The notes below the pieces were generated by a model. It searched no databases, was not told the DNA's origin, and saw nothing but the letters and a program-made list of their open reading frames with translations. The position numbers and the translations under genes were made by a program. Shown in pieces: positions 34,131-42,606 of a stretch of 64,000 bases of DNA. This stretch comes from Epilithonimonas mollis (GTDB taxonomy: Bacteria; Bacteroidota; Bacteroidia; Flavobacteriales; Weeksellaceae): positions 186,001-250,000 of the forward strand of contig NZ_FRAM01000003.1 in assembly GCF_900142325.1 (NCBI RefSeq), written 5' to 3'. How positions within the stretch are numbered: the stretch's first letter is position 1; each line of letters begins with the position of its first letter.

Positions 34131-34997
34131 ATGAAAAAATTATATAATATTCTTTTTCTCTTTTTTCTCACAACAGGAATTTCTGCCCAGAATTTAGAAA
34201 AAATAGCACAAGAAATAACAGATGAGGGAATAATGCTTTACAGAAGCGAAATGGCAAGTTGGTATGGAACAGACATTTTTCTTGCTAATTATAAGAACCG
34301 AGAAAATATTGGAGGATACTTCTCGTATATAGATGATGGAATCCCAAAATGTATATTTTTCTCAAAAAGTAAACGCGTGATTGGAACCATCGCTTTCCCA
34401 ACAAACTATAAGCCCGAAAATGCCAATATTGATTTGTCTGAACGAGATTTTACAAGTACCGAAAATGAATATGCAACAATTAGACATGCAGCCTTAGAAA
34501 GAGTAAAAAAAGATACAATATTCAAATATTATAATAATACAGACTTTAATTTAATTCCTATTATAAAAAAAGATGTCAGAAAGGTTTATGTTTTAACCGG
34601 ACCAAAACAAAACAATATCGTTCTTTTCGGAAATGATTATCTAATTGACTTTAATAAAAAAAATGAAATTAAAAAAGTTCAACGTTTACACAAATCACTT
34701 ATTACTCAAAAAATAACAGACGAAAAAGTAGGCAAAACTGTGTCTGGTATACATTCTCATATACTGGAAGATTGGCCATACATGACACCGACAGATATTT
34801 GTACTTTGATGCTATATCAGAATCTCACCAATTGGGAAAGCTATAATGTGGTTAACAAAAAATATTTAAGTATTTGGAATAATAAAACCAATCAATTAGT
34901 TATAATGTTAACCGATGTGGTAAGAAAAATCAACGATGATCAGAAGAATGGACATCCGGAAAACCAAAATCCAGACAACAATAATATAGAAAAGTAA
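34131..34997 (+). CDS. Exported protein of unknown function with a JAMM-like His/Asp motif
   Basis: The protein has 288 residues with a signal peptide of 20 residues (ending GISAQ). The body has no domain that I recognise with confidence. Residues 207-222 read IHSHILEDWPYMTPTD, giving His208-x-His210-x8-Thr219-x2-Asp222, which resembles the H-x-H-x7-S-x2-D zinc site of JAB/MPN metalloproteases with Thr in place of Ser. A matching upstream Glu cannot be assigned. The C-terminus is Asn/Gln/Pro-rich and low complexity. The gene is AT-rich and stands alone between a terminator and ruvX. Confidence 0.7.
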   Translation: MKKLYNILFLFFLTTGISAQNLEKIAQEITDEGIMLYRSEMASWYGTDIFLANYKNRENIGGYFSYIDDGIPKCIFFSKSKRVIGTIAFPTNYKPENANIDLSERDFTSTENEYATIRHAALERVKKDTIFKYYNNTDFNLIPIIKKDVRKVYVLTGPKQNNIVLFGNDYLIDFNKKNEIKKVQRLHKSLITQKITDEKVGKTVSGIHSHILEDWPYMTPTDICTLMLYQNLTNWESYNVVNKKYLSIWNNKTNQLVIMLTDVVRKINDDQKNGHPENQNPDNNNIEK

Positions 34998-35125
34998 TAT
35001 GATTTTTGAATATTCTGAATCCTTTTTTAAGTCTGTTTAAAGATGATAAACCTAATAAACCAGCCAAAAAAATAACTTCAAAATCAATATCCCGATTATC
35101 AATTTCCATAAGCTGAATTTTTTTG

Positions 35126-35133
35126 TAAATTTG
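35126..35133 (+). promoter_or_regulatory. TAnnTTTG -7 box for ruvX-def, very close to the start codon
   Basis: TAAATTTG ends only 7 bases before the ruvX ATG at 35141. With the usual spacing to the transcription start, the mRNA would begin at or next to the ATG, which suggests a leaderless message. Confidence 0.55.
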
Positions 35134-35140
35134 CAGACTT

Positions 35141-35554
35141 ATGGGACAAATCCTGGCCATCGACTACGGAAAAGCAAGAACGGGAATCGCTGCGACTGAC
35201 GATATGCAAATTATTGCAAGCGGACTGACGACAGTAGAAACACCAAAACTTGTAGATTTTCTGAAAAAATATTTTTCCGAAAACGGCGTGGACGAGATTG
35301 TCGTCGGACTTCCCACAGATTTGAAAGGAAATATGTCCGACATCGAAACTGAAATTCAGAAATTCATTTCGGTGTTTGAAAAAGAATTTCCAAATCAGAA
35401 AATCAATCGTCTGGATGAACGTTTCACTTCCAAAATGGCTTCTTTTTTTATCAGCCAAAGCGGAAAAAACAAAAAACAGAGACAGGAAAAAGGATTGATT
35501 GATAAAGTGAGCGCAACGATATTGTTGCAGAATTTTTTAGACCAGAAAAGATGA
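35141..35554 (+). CDS. ruvX: RuvX/YqgF-family pre-16S rRNA nuclease
   Basis: The protein has 137 residues with an RNase H-like fold. The first catalytic Asp lies in ILAIDYGKARTGIA, the Glu in EIVVGLPTDLKG and the second acidic cluster in NRLDERFTSKMA. It is the YqgF/RuvX family, annotated as a putative Holliday junction resolvase and shown in E. coli to process the 5' end of 16S rRNA. It overlaps def by 4 bases (ATGA), so the two are translationally coupled. Confidence 0.93.
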   Translation: MGQILAIDYGKARTGIAATDDMQIIASGLTTVETPKLVDFLKKYFSENGVDEIVVGLPTDLKGNMSDIETEIQKFISVFEKEFPNQKINRLDERFTSKMASFFISQSGKNKKQRQEKGLIDKVSATILLQNFLDQKR

Positions 35555-36123
35555 TTCTACCAATTAGAGCCTTTGGCGACAGCGTTTTGAGAAAAAAAGC
35601 TCACGAAATCGAGAAAGATTATCCCGAGCTGCAAACCCTTATCGATAATATGTTTGAAACCATGTATGGTGCGAACGGAATCGGTTTGGCTGCGCCTCAG
35701 ATCGGTCTGGATATCAGGCTTTTCATTGTAGATGTTTCACCGCTTTCTGATGACGAAGATTATGAAAACATAGCGGATGAGCTGAAGGATTTCAAAAAAG
35801 TTTTCATCAATGCCAAGATCCTGGAGGAATCCGGTGAAGAATGGAAATTCAACGAAGGTTGCCTTAGTATTCCTGAAGTCCGTGAAGATGTTAAGCGTAA
35901 GTCGACCATCAAAATAGAGTATCACGATGAAAATTTCGTTAAACATACCGATACATTCTCGGACATCAGAGCAAGAGTGATTCAACATGAATATGACCAT
36001 ATTGAAGGTATTCTTTTCACGGATCACCTTAGTGCTTTGAAGAAAAAGATCGTGAAAGGAAAACTTCAGAAGATTGCAAACGGCGATGTGAGCGTAAGCT
36101 ATAAAATGAGGTTTCCGAAATAG
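35551..36123 (+). CDS. def: Peptide deformylase
   Basis: The protein has 190 residues. The three PDF motifs are intact: GANGIGLAAPQIG, EGCLSIPEV (metal Cys) and QHEYDHIEGILF (HExxH-type metal site). It removes the formyl group from nascent proteins in the cytoplasm and is usually essential. Its ATG overlaps the ruvX stop codon. Confidence 0.96.
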   Translation: MILPIRAFGDSVLRKKAHEIEKDYPELQTLIDNMFETMYGANGIGLAAPQIGLDIRLFIVDVSPLSDDEDYENIADELKDFKKVFINAKILEESGEEWKFNEGCLSIPEVREDVKRKSTIKIEYHDENFVKHTDTFSDIRARVIQHEYDHIEGILFTDHLSALKKKIVKGKLQKIANGDVSVSYKMRFPK

Positions 36124-36226
36124 GCAAGAAGCTGAATGTTAGAAATTACAAGTAAAAACTAACTCTTACCCCCAACTTAAAACCTCTCACAAAAAAATAT
36201 AACATTACTAAAGAAAAAATATTAAA

Positions 36227-36820
36227 ATGCAGTTAGAAAAAATTATTTCAATCTCCGGAAAACCGGGACTTTTCAAATTGGTTTCTCAGCTTAAAAACGG
36301 TTTTATCGTTGAAGATATCACTACCAAGAAAAAAGCAAGCATCTCGAACTCAAGCCAGGTAAGTCTTCTTGACAATATCGCGATGTTCACATTTGATAAA
36401 GAAGTTCCTTTGTTTGAAGTCTTTGAAAATATTGCAAAAAAATACGACTACAAGCCGACTATCAGTCACAAATCTTCCAGCGAGGAATTGAGAGCTTTTA
36501 TGTCCGAATCTCTACCAAATTATGACGTGGAAAGAGTATATGAGTCCGATATCAAAAAATTGGCTCAATGGTATAACTTGCTTCAGAAAGCAGGCTACAT
36601 CACGGCGGAAAGTTTTGTGAAACCGGAAGCGCCGGCTGTGGAAGTGGCTGAAGAAACTAAGACTGAGGAAAAAGCAGAGAAGGCAGAGAAGAAACCTGCT
36701 GCGAAAAAAGCGCCAGCAAAAAAAACTGCTGAAAAAACAGAAAAAGAAACTGAGGCAAAAGCTGAAAAACCTGCAGCAAAAAAAGCGCCGACAAAAAAAA
36801 CGACAAAGAAAGAAGATTAA
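36227..36820 (+). CDS. DUF5606 protein with Lys/Ala-rich histone H1-like tail
   Basis: The protein has 197 residues. Residues 1-130 form the conserved DUF5606 domain found throughout Bacteroidota (it begins MQLEKIISISGKPGLFKLV). From about residue 145 the sequence changes to a low-complexity tail of repeated AAKKAPAKKT-type blocks with Glu-rich spacers, much like eukaryotic H1 and bacterial HC1 tails. The tail suggests binding to nucleic acid; the function of the domain is unknown. It lies downstream of def after a 103-base gap and is followed by a terminator. Confidence 0.85.
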   Translation: MQLEKIISISGKPGLFKLVSQLKNGFIVEDITTKKKASISNSSQVSLLDNIAMFTFDKEVPLFEVFENIAKKYDYKPTISHKSSSEELRAFMSESLPNYDVERVYESDIKKLAQWYNLLQKAGYITAESFVKPEAPAVEVAEETKTEEKAEKAEKKPAAKKAPAKKTAEKTEKETEAKAEKPAAKKAPTKKTTKKED

Positions 36821-36851
36821 TAGTCAGTTATTAATTGTAAATCTTAAAATG

Positions 36852-36888
36852 CTCTCTCAGAAATGTTTATTTTTGAGAGAGTTTTTTT
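36852..36888 (+). terminator. Terminator of the DUF5606 gene, overlapping the next promoter
   Basis: CTCTCTCA (36852-36859) pairs with TGAGAGAG (36874-36881), then eight T. The loop and right arm contain the TAnnTTTG box of the following gene. Confidence 0.75.
36868..36875 (+). promoter_or_regulatory. TAnnTTTG -7 box for the BtuF-like gene, inside the terminator
   Basis: TATTTTTG lies 17 bases before the ATG at 36893. It uses bases that also form the terminator loop and right arm. Confidence 0.55.
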
Positions 36889-36892
36889 TATT

Positions 36893-37627
36893 ATGAGAGT
36901 TATTTCATTGGTTCCCTCGATTACGGAAAGTCTGTTCGATCTGGATTTATCGACCGACGAAATTGTTGGTCGGACTAAGTTCTGTATCCATCCAAAAGAT
37001 TGCGTTGATAAGGTTGAGGTCATCGGCGGAACAAAAAACCTGAACATCGATAAAATAAAATCTCTGAAACCTGACCTAATCATCGCTAACAAAGAAGAAA
37101 ACGTCAAAGAACAGGTTGAAGAATTGATGAAGGATTTCAACATTCTGGTAACGAATGTGGAGACATTGGAAGATAATTATTATTTAATCAAACAACTCGG
37201 ACACATATTTGGAAAAGAAGAAAAAGCACAGTTTTATAATCTGAAAACTTATGAAGTCTTTGACATTCCGGAATCTGAAAAACGGCTGAAAGCAGCTTAT
37301 CTCATTTGGAAAAATCCTTATATGACGGTTGGTGGCGATACTTTTATTTCGAGGATTATGGAAGAATTAGGATTTGAGAATTTGTTTAAAAACGAGAAAC
37401 GTTATCCGGAAATTCAGCTGGAAGATTTGAAAGAAAGCGATTTGATCTTGCTTTCATCAGAACCTTTTCCTTTTAAAGAAAAACATATTGTTGAGATCCA
37501 GGAAGTTTGTCTGAATCAGAAAATTAAAATTGTTGACGGCGAAGCATTTTCCTGGTATGGAACGCACCTAGCGAAATGTGGAGCGTATTACCGTGAATTG
37601 CTGGATGAAATCAAATTTCACTTCTGA
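36893..37627 (+). CDS. BtuF-like helical-backbone metal/cobalamin-binding protein without signal peptide
   Basis: The protein has 244 residues from the ATG at 36893. The frame can be opened 10 codons earlier, but that would run through the terminator. It has the type III periplasmic-binding fold: RVISLVPSITESLFDL, a connecting helix, and WYGTHLAKCGAYYRELL at the end. Homologues bind cobalamin or iron-siderophore for ABC importers. The protein lacks any N-terminal signal, so it is predicted to be cytoplasmic, and no BtuCD genes are adjacent. Its 3' end overlaps the convergent Crp/Fnr gene by 17 bases. Confidence 0.82.
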   Translation: MRVISLVPSITESLFDLDLSTDEIVGRTKFCIHPKDCVDKVEVIGGTKNLNIDKIKSLKPDLIIANKEENVKEQVEELMKDFNILVTNVETLEDNYYLIKQLGHIFGKEEKAQFYNLKTYEVFDIPESEKRLKAAYLIWKNPYMTVGGDTFISRIMEELGFENLFKNEKRYPEIQLEDLKESDLILLSSEPFPFKEKHIVEIQEVCLNQKIKIVDGEAFSWYGTHLAKCGAYYRELLDEIKFHF

Positions 37628-38171
37628 TTCTGCTTAGTGTTTCCTGCGAAATTCCCAGATATGAAGCAACCATTCCGAGAGGTGCGCGCAGAATTATATC
37701 TGGATTTTCTTCTAAAAAATGTCTGTATTTTTCCTTGGCAGTCATATGCTGTAGCGATACAATTCTCCCCAGCATCTGCGTCATCAGATTCCCAAGAATA
37801 TATCTGCTGAAGTTAGCTGCTGGGAGTGAGACTGAACATAATTTTTCTAATTTATCATAATTACAGGTGATAATGACTGATTTTTCTATCGCCTCAATAT
37901 TGTTCTTGGAAGGTTCATTTTTAAAAATTGTGTCAATATTGGCGGTAATTTTTCCTTCGGGATAAAAATTAGTTGTTATATCTTTTCCGTTTTCGTAGTA
38001 AAACATCCGCAATAAACCTTGGTCTACAAAGAAAATAGTTTTGTTATAATAATTTTGATGGCTCAGAAGACTGCCTTTTTCGAAAGTGTGGCTTTCGCAT
38101 TCTTCATAAAAAAACGTTTCTATCTCGTCATCTATCTTTAGATATTTTTTTAGTTCCAGAAGGATTTTCAT
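37611..38171 (-). CDS. Crp/Fnr family transcriptional regulator
   Basis: The protein has 186 residues. A cyclic-nucleotide-binding-like beta-roll covers residues about 20-110 (GSLLSHQNYYNKTIFFVDQGLLRMFY), a dimer helix follows, and a C-terminal helix-turn-helix (GMVASYLGISQETLSRIRSEI) ends the protein. The beta-roll lacks the canonical cAMP phosphate-binding motif, as is common in this Bacteroidota subgroup. It lies 87 bases downstream of the export operon on the same strand and may regulate it. Confidence 0.88.
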   Translation of the reverse strand: MKILLELKKYLKIDDEIETFFYEECESHTFEKGSLLSHQNYYNKTIFFVDQGLLRMFYYENGKDITTNFYPEGKITANIDTIFKNEPSKNNIEAIEKSVIITCNYDKLEKLCSVSLPAANFSRYILGNLMTQMLGRIVSLQHMTAKEKYRHFLEENPDIILRAPLGMVASYLGISQETLSRIRSEI

Positions 38172-38258
38172 CGGTTATTTTTCTGTAAAAATACGAAAAA
38201 TGGGCATTCCAAAATAATTTGAAACGCCCACTAACAAACATTAAAATAAAATGAAAAC

Positions 38259-39461
38259 TTATGAAGAGCCTGTTTTCTGGTCTTCATAATTCTCTGCGAT
38301 ATGATAAGCCTTGAACAAGAAATGAATCTTGATCTTCAAAGCAATCCATCCTAAAATAAAATAGACCCAACCCAGAATAAATAAATGCCAAAAATATCTA
38401 TACGTCAGATAATCAGAACCTTTCTCCACCACCATTATTTTCAACGCCTCCAAATATGGCGTTAGCGGAATAATATTGGTGAATTTGGAGATAAATTCGG
38501 GCATTGCATAAGTTGGCCAGGTAAATCCACTGATGATGAATGCAGGTGAAGCAATCACCATAAGAATCTGCGTAGCTTTCAGTGCGTCCGGAATAATGAT
38601 GCTTACGAGAACACCCAAATTGGTTGCAGCAACTACGAATATTGCGGTCACTAAAAAGAAATTAATCACATTTTCCGGTGCAGGGATTTTGAAATAAATG
38701 CTGCACAGGTAGAAAATCAAAATATTGAAATTAGAAAAAATCCAGACAGGAAGACATTTGATTGCCATTACCAAAACCGCATGCTTATGCTTGCCGGCAA
38801 AATCCTTTATGAAAGACTCCCTTTTAAACTCCTCGGAAAATGTAACTGCCATTGCCAGCAGAATCACTTGTTGCAAAACGACCGCCATCAGAGCCGGCCA
38901 CATAAAAATAAGATAATTACTGGTAGTATTGAATAGCGTAATGTAATTGGCTTTGAAAGGCTCAATATTCATTTTTGCCTGCTCTGCATTCATTCCTTTC
39001 TTTTGCAAAGCCTTCATCTCTGCACCGGCAGAAAAAGTACCCAGAGTCAACTGAATGGCTTTTGATGCAAAATTAGCGGTCAGGACATTGGATGTATTGA
39101 TATAGACATTAATTTCCGGATACTTTTTCTGAAGAATGCTGGCTTCAAATCTTTCCGGGATGATAACCACAGCACCTGCTTCTGTTTTTATGACTTCATC
39201 TTTTACGATAGCTGGTTCTTCTACATAATTCAAAACTTTGATCGACTTGTTATCTCTCAGCATATCAATTACCTGGTAAGATAATGGCGTTTTATCATGA
39301 TTGACTACAATGACCGGGATATCCGTTACCTTCCCGTTTTTGTATGTGAATCCCATCAGAAGCGCATAAAAAACAGGTGCTATAAAAAAAACAGACAGCA
39401 TCGTTTTGTTAGTTAAAAACAACCGAAACTCTCTTTTTAAAAGGTATCTTAACTGTTTCAT
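38259..39461 (-). CDS. ABC-2 type permease (YhhJ-like exporter subunit)
   Basis: The protein has 400 residues: one N-terminal helix (about 18-36), a periplasmic domain of 130 residues (VTDIPVIVVNHDKTPLSYQV), then five helices at about 180-380. This is the ABC-2 layout of YhhJ/YbhR exporters. It is the last of a TolC-HlyD-permease series with gaps of 20-23 bases. Unusually, no ATPase and no second permease gene is present in the operon, so it must work as a homodimer with an ATPase from elsewhere. Confidence 0.88.
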   Translation of the reverse strand: MKQLRYLLKREFRLFLTNKTMLSVFFIAPVFYALLMGFTYKNGKVTDIPVIVVNHDKTPLSYQVIDMLRDNKSIKVLNYVEEPAIVKDEVIKTEAGAVVIIPERFEASILQKKYPEINVYINTSNVLTANFASKAIQLTLGTFSAGAEMKALQKKGMNAEQAKMNIEPFKANYITLFNTTSNYLIFMWPALMAVVLQQVILLAMAVTFSEEFKRESFIKDFAGKHKHAVLVMAIKCLPVWIFSNFNILIFYLCSIYFKIPAPENVINFFLVTAIFVVAATNLGVLVSIIIPDALKATQILMVIASPAFIISGFTWPTYAMPEFISKFTNIIPLTPYLEALKIMVVEKGSDYLTYRYFWHLFILGWVYFILGWIALKIKIHFLFKAYHIAENYEDQKTGSS

Positions 39462-39484
39462 TTTTTATTTTTTAAAAGTTAAGA

Positions 39485-40444
39485 TTACTTCAAAGTAACA
39501 CTGGAATTCACCAAAAGCTTATTGACCTTGGCTCTGTCTATGGGAATAACTTTGATTTCATAAACGGCATCTTCAGGCTGATAATCCGGGAAAGCTGTCG
39601 TAATATCAGCATACTTGGTCAGTTGTTTTACAGAAACTATTTTTCCTTCAAACTCCTGATTACCATAAGTTGACTTCATACTGACCGGTGATCCTTTCTG
39701 AAATCTGGAGATTTCACTTTCCGGGATCGTAAAACGAAAGTAAGTTGTATTCGGTATATAACCGTTGAATAATGCATAGCCGGCAGTTGCCAGTTCTCCG
39801 ACATTCAGAGAAATCGTTTCAATTTCCATATCATTGGTTGCGATGATATATCTTTCAGAATAGGCGACATTAGCTTCCTGCAAAGCTCCTTTAGCCTGAT
39901 TTTCCTGCCCTGTTGCCATTTCGATTTTTTCGATTCTGGTTCCCAGCTCCACATCATGTAACTCTGCATTTGCAGCATCCAGTTGTGCTTTTGCACCCTG
40001 GTATTTAGCAAAAATTTCATCGTAATTTTGGGGTGACATTAGGCTGTCTCTGAACATATTTGTGGCTCTTTTGTAAGATTTCTGAGCGAATTCATATTGT
40101 TCCGCAAGTCCTTTCTGCTTGGCTCTCAACTGTCGGAGCTGGTCTGCAGTTGCACCATTTTTCGCCATTTGTGCCTGAGCTGCTGCGGCTGTAGTTGCAC
40201 CTTTGGCCTGAGCAATTTTTGCAGAAACCTCCGGAACGTCAAGCATCGCAAGAGTATCTCCTGTTTTTACCGTCTCTCCTTCTTCTACATAGATTTTCAA
40301 AATTCTACCGGTGACTTTTGGCGCAAAGGATACAATTTCTTTTTTTGTCTTTCCTTCGATGAGTTTATCTTGTTTTTCATTTTTACAGGCTATTAAAGAG
40401 AATAGCACTAGAATAGCCGATGATTTTAAAATATAGGTTTTCAT
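39485..40444 (-). CDS. HlyD-family periplasmic adaptor lipoprotein
   Basis: The protein has 319 residues with a lipoprotein signal (LFSLIAC, Cys20). It shows the split biotinyl-lipoyl domain at either end of a coiled coil (ILKIYVEEGETVKTGDTLAML near residue 50), helical hairpin at about 75-190 and beta-barrel domain after. It bridges the inner-membrane permease and the outer-membrane TolC channel. The substrate cannot be told; YhhJ-type systems export drugs or lipophilic compounds. It is the middle gene of the operon. Confidence 0.9.
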   Translation of the reverse strand: MKTYILKSSAILVLFSLIACKNEKQDKLIEGKTKKEIVSFAPKVTGRILKIYVEEGETVKTGDTLAMLDVPEVSAKIAQAKGATTAAAAQAQMAKNGATADQLRQLRAKQKGLAEQYEFAQKSYKRATNMFRDSLMSPQNYDEIFAKYQGAKAQLDAANAELHDVELGTRIEKIEMATGQENQAKGALQEANVAYSERYIIATNDMEIETISLNVGELATAGYALFNGYIPNTTYFRFTIPESEISRFQKGSPVSMKSTYGNQEFEGKIVSVKQLTKYADITTAFPDYQPEDAVYEIKVIPIDRAKVNKLLVNSSVTLK

Positions 40445-40464
40445 TTTATGTTGAATGTTTGTTG

Positions 40465-41868
40465 TTAAAGTTTATCGACAGACAGATTTTGTGTAGATTT
40501 CATAAGTTCTACAGCAGCTCTTCTTTGGTTAAAAATGGCAGTTTGATAGTCTAATTCTGCAGTTTCCAAGTCATTTTCCGCTTCTATCAGTTGGGAAGAT
40601 TTTATCAAACCATACCTGAATTCTTTCTCAGCCTGGATTAATGCATTTTTAGCAATTTGTCTTGCTTTAGCTTTCATTTCTATCTGAGAATCAGCGATAT
40701 TGTAGTTAGTCTGATTGTTGGCGAGATTCAGTTGAAGTTTTCTTTCGGTATCAGATTTTTTGCTTTCCAGAATTTCTTTTTCGATTTTGGCTTTTTCGAT
40801 TTCATGTTTCCCTTCATTCCCATCAAAAATATCCCATTTGAAACCAATTCCCGCCTGGAAGATTGGAAACAGGTTTAAATTGGTTAAATCATAATCCAGT
40901 TTAGTTCCTGAACCCGGTATCAACGCTTTGGATGAGGAAAGATTGGTATTATAAAATCCCAGGTATGATAATGATGTAGAAGCCTGCACTTTCGGAATCC
41001 ACCATGTTTTTTCTGCTTTTATTTTGGCATCAATAGCTTTCATCCCAAAGTCTAAAGCCTTTAATTCTGCCCTATTTTCTATGGTTTTATCCACAAAATA
41101 TTCGATTTTTTCCAGATTCGGGTTGATGAGTTCAATTCTCTCCTTCCCAATTCCTGTCAGAACATTCAGTTGTGTAATCAACAATTCTCTTTTTCCTTCA
41201 TATTCCACCATTTTAGAATCCAAAGTGGCCTGAGCCAGTTCTATTTTCTTATAATCATAAGGCGTAATTAATCCATAACCAAGCGCTTTCTCGGCAGTTT
41301 TCTTATTTGCATCCAGTCTTCTTTTACTTTCATCCAGCACTTTCTTGCTTTCTGCGACTAATGCAAACTGATCATAAGCTTTAGAAATCTGAGTGATTAC
41401 TTCATCCTGATTTTTTGCCTGCAAAGCTTGACTGGCATTATTTTTCTCCACTAAAGCCTGTTTCAGATATTTGACTTTACCGCCAGAATAAATCAATACT
41501 TTGGCTTCTGCTTTCGCAGCAGCTTCAAATCCGGACAAAGTAAAATTATTATTAAAAGCACCTTCCTGAAAAACCGCTCCAGGAAAAATGGGCTTAATCG
41601 CAGGAATAGTAATTTCTGGAGAAATGAGTCTGGCTGTTGCGTTGATGTAACCGGTTTTTCCTGATATCTCCAATTTTGGAAGAAAAACATCTTTCAGTTT
41701 TTGCTGATCCAGCAGATTAGATTTAGAGTCTAAATTTTGTTGTTCAATTGCGGCATCTTTTGTCATTGCTGCATCTATAAGCTCCTGAAGTGTGGGAGCA
41801 GACTGTGCCTGCAAAATCAAAGGAAAACCAATAATTGCAAAAGAGACAATTTTCTTTAATGTTTTCAT
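40465..41868 (-). CDS. TolC-family outer-membrane efflux protein
   Basis: The protein has 467 residues from the ATG at 41868, which begins the signal peptide MKTLKKIVSFAIIGFPLILQAQ. An ATG-less extension upstream is less likely. Long amphipathic helices with two OEP repeats and conserved Gly/Pro turns are visible (LGYGLITPYDYKKIELAQATLDSK and FRYGLIKSSQLIEAENDLETAE, each shortened here to its key part). It provides the outer-membrane duct for the HlyD-ABC permease unit and is the first gene of the operon. Confidence 0.9.
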   Translation of the reverse strand: MKTLKKIVSFAIIGFPLILQAQSAPTLQELIDAAMTKDAAIEQQNLDSKSNLLDQQKLKDVFLPKLEISGKTGYINATARLISPEITIPAIKPIFPGAVFQEGAFNNNFTLSGFEAAAKAEAKVLIYSGGKVKYLKQALVEKNNASQALQAKNQDEVITQISKAYDQFALVAESKKVLDESKRRLDANKKTAEKALGYGLITPYDYKKIELAQATLDSKMVEYEGKRELLITQLNVLTGIGKERIELINPNLEKIEYFVDKTIENRAELKALDFGMKAIDAKIKAEKTWWIPKVQASTSLSYLGFYNTNLSSSKALIPGSGTKLDYDLTNLNLFPIFQAGIGFKWDIFDGNEGKHEIEKAKIEKEILESKKSDTERKLQLNLANNQTNYNIADSQIEMKAKARQIAKNALIQAEKEFRYGLIKSSQLIEAENDLETAELDYQTAIFNQRRAAVELMKSTQNLSVDKL

Positions 41869-42043
41869 TTTTGATGTTCTGTTTGTTGACACAAATTTCC
41901 GAAAGGAAAACATTGTTTCCTTTGACATTTATCAAAAAATGAAAAGTAAAACTAATAATTGAAAATAGAATTTTTATAAGAAACGCATCTGGTCGTGGGA
42001 AATATTATCGGAAGTTGATGAATAATGTTTAAAAAACTCAAAA

Positions 42044-42084
42044 ACCACAAAGCTTTAACTTCATCTTTTGTGACCTTGTGGTTG
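42044..42084 (-). terminator. Terminator of the GAF domain gene
   Basis: AACCACAA (42044-42051) pairs with TTGTGGTT (42077-42084) and a T-run follows on the minus strand. The 25-base loop contains a second short pairing. Confidence 0.6.
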
Positions 42085-42096
42085 TATAATTTAATA

Positions 42097-42543
42097 TTAT
42101 AAAATCTTCGCAACCTCCTCGCAAAGCCAGTTCAGCATTTCCTCATCTTCTTTTGTGAACGGATCAATTGTATGAGAGTCGATATCAATCTGTCCGATAT
42201 TTTCTCCATTTTTAAAAATTGGAACCACGATCTCCGCTTTTGTATCGATGGAACAGGACAAATAATTATCCTGAGCATGAACATCCGGAACGACGAAGGT
42301 TTCGCCGGACTCAGCAACCTGACCACAAATACCCTTACCGAAAGGAATAATCACATGATCCGTAACTGCGCCAACATAAGGCCCGAGAACCAGCTCATCC
42401 TTATCTCCATTTTTGAAATAGAAACCTGTCCAGTTGTAATAAGAAATTTCTTTATCCAAAAGCTGACAGATTTTCAGAAGTTTTACGTTTGTATCTTGCG
42501 GACTTTCCAGGATAACCGAAAGTCTTTTTTTTAATTCTACCAT
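42097..42543 (-). CDS. GAF domain protein related to free methionine-(R)-sulfoxide reductase
   Basis: The protein has 148 residues and is one GAF domain. It aligns with fRMsr (YebR) through YNWTGFYF, FGKGICGQVAESGE, VVPDVHAQDNYLSCSIDTKAEIVVPI and GQIDIDS. Cys73 (GICG) and Cys97 (LSCS) are kept at positions corresponding to two of the three redox cysteines of E. coli fRMsr. The third, in the ACG motif of E. coli, appears to be Thr here. Activity as a reductase is therefore uncertain. Confidence 0.8.
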   Translation of the reverse strand: MVELKKRLSVILESPQDTNVKLLKICQLLDKEISYYNWTGFYFKNGDKDELVLGPYVGAVTDHVIIPFGKGICGQVAESGETFVVPDVHAQDNYLSCSIDTKAEIVVPIFKNGENIGQIDIDSHTIDPFTKEDEEMLNWLCEEVAKIL

Positions 42544-42606
42544 TTTTAATTATTTAATTCAAGATCTGAATATCTTTTAAAAGTCGATTTGTTTAAAAAG
42601 CTATGA

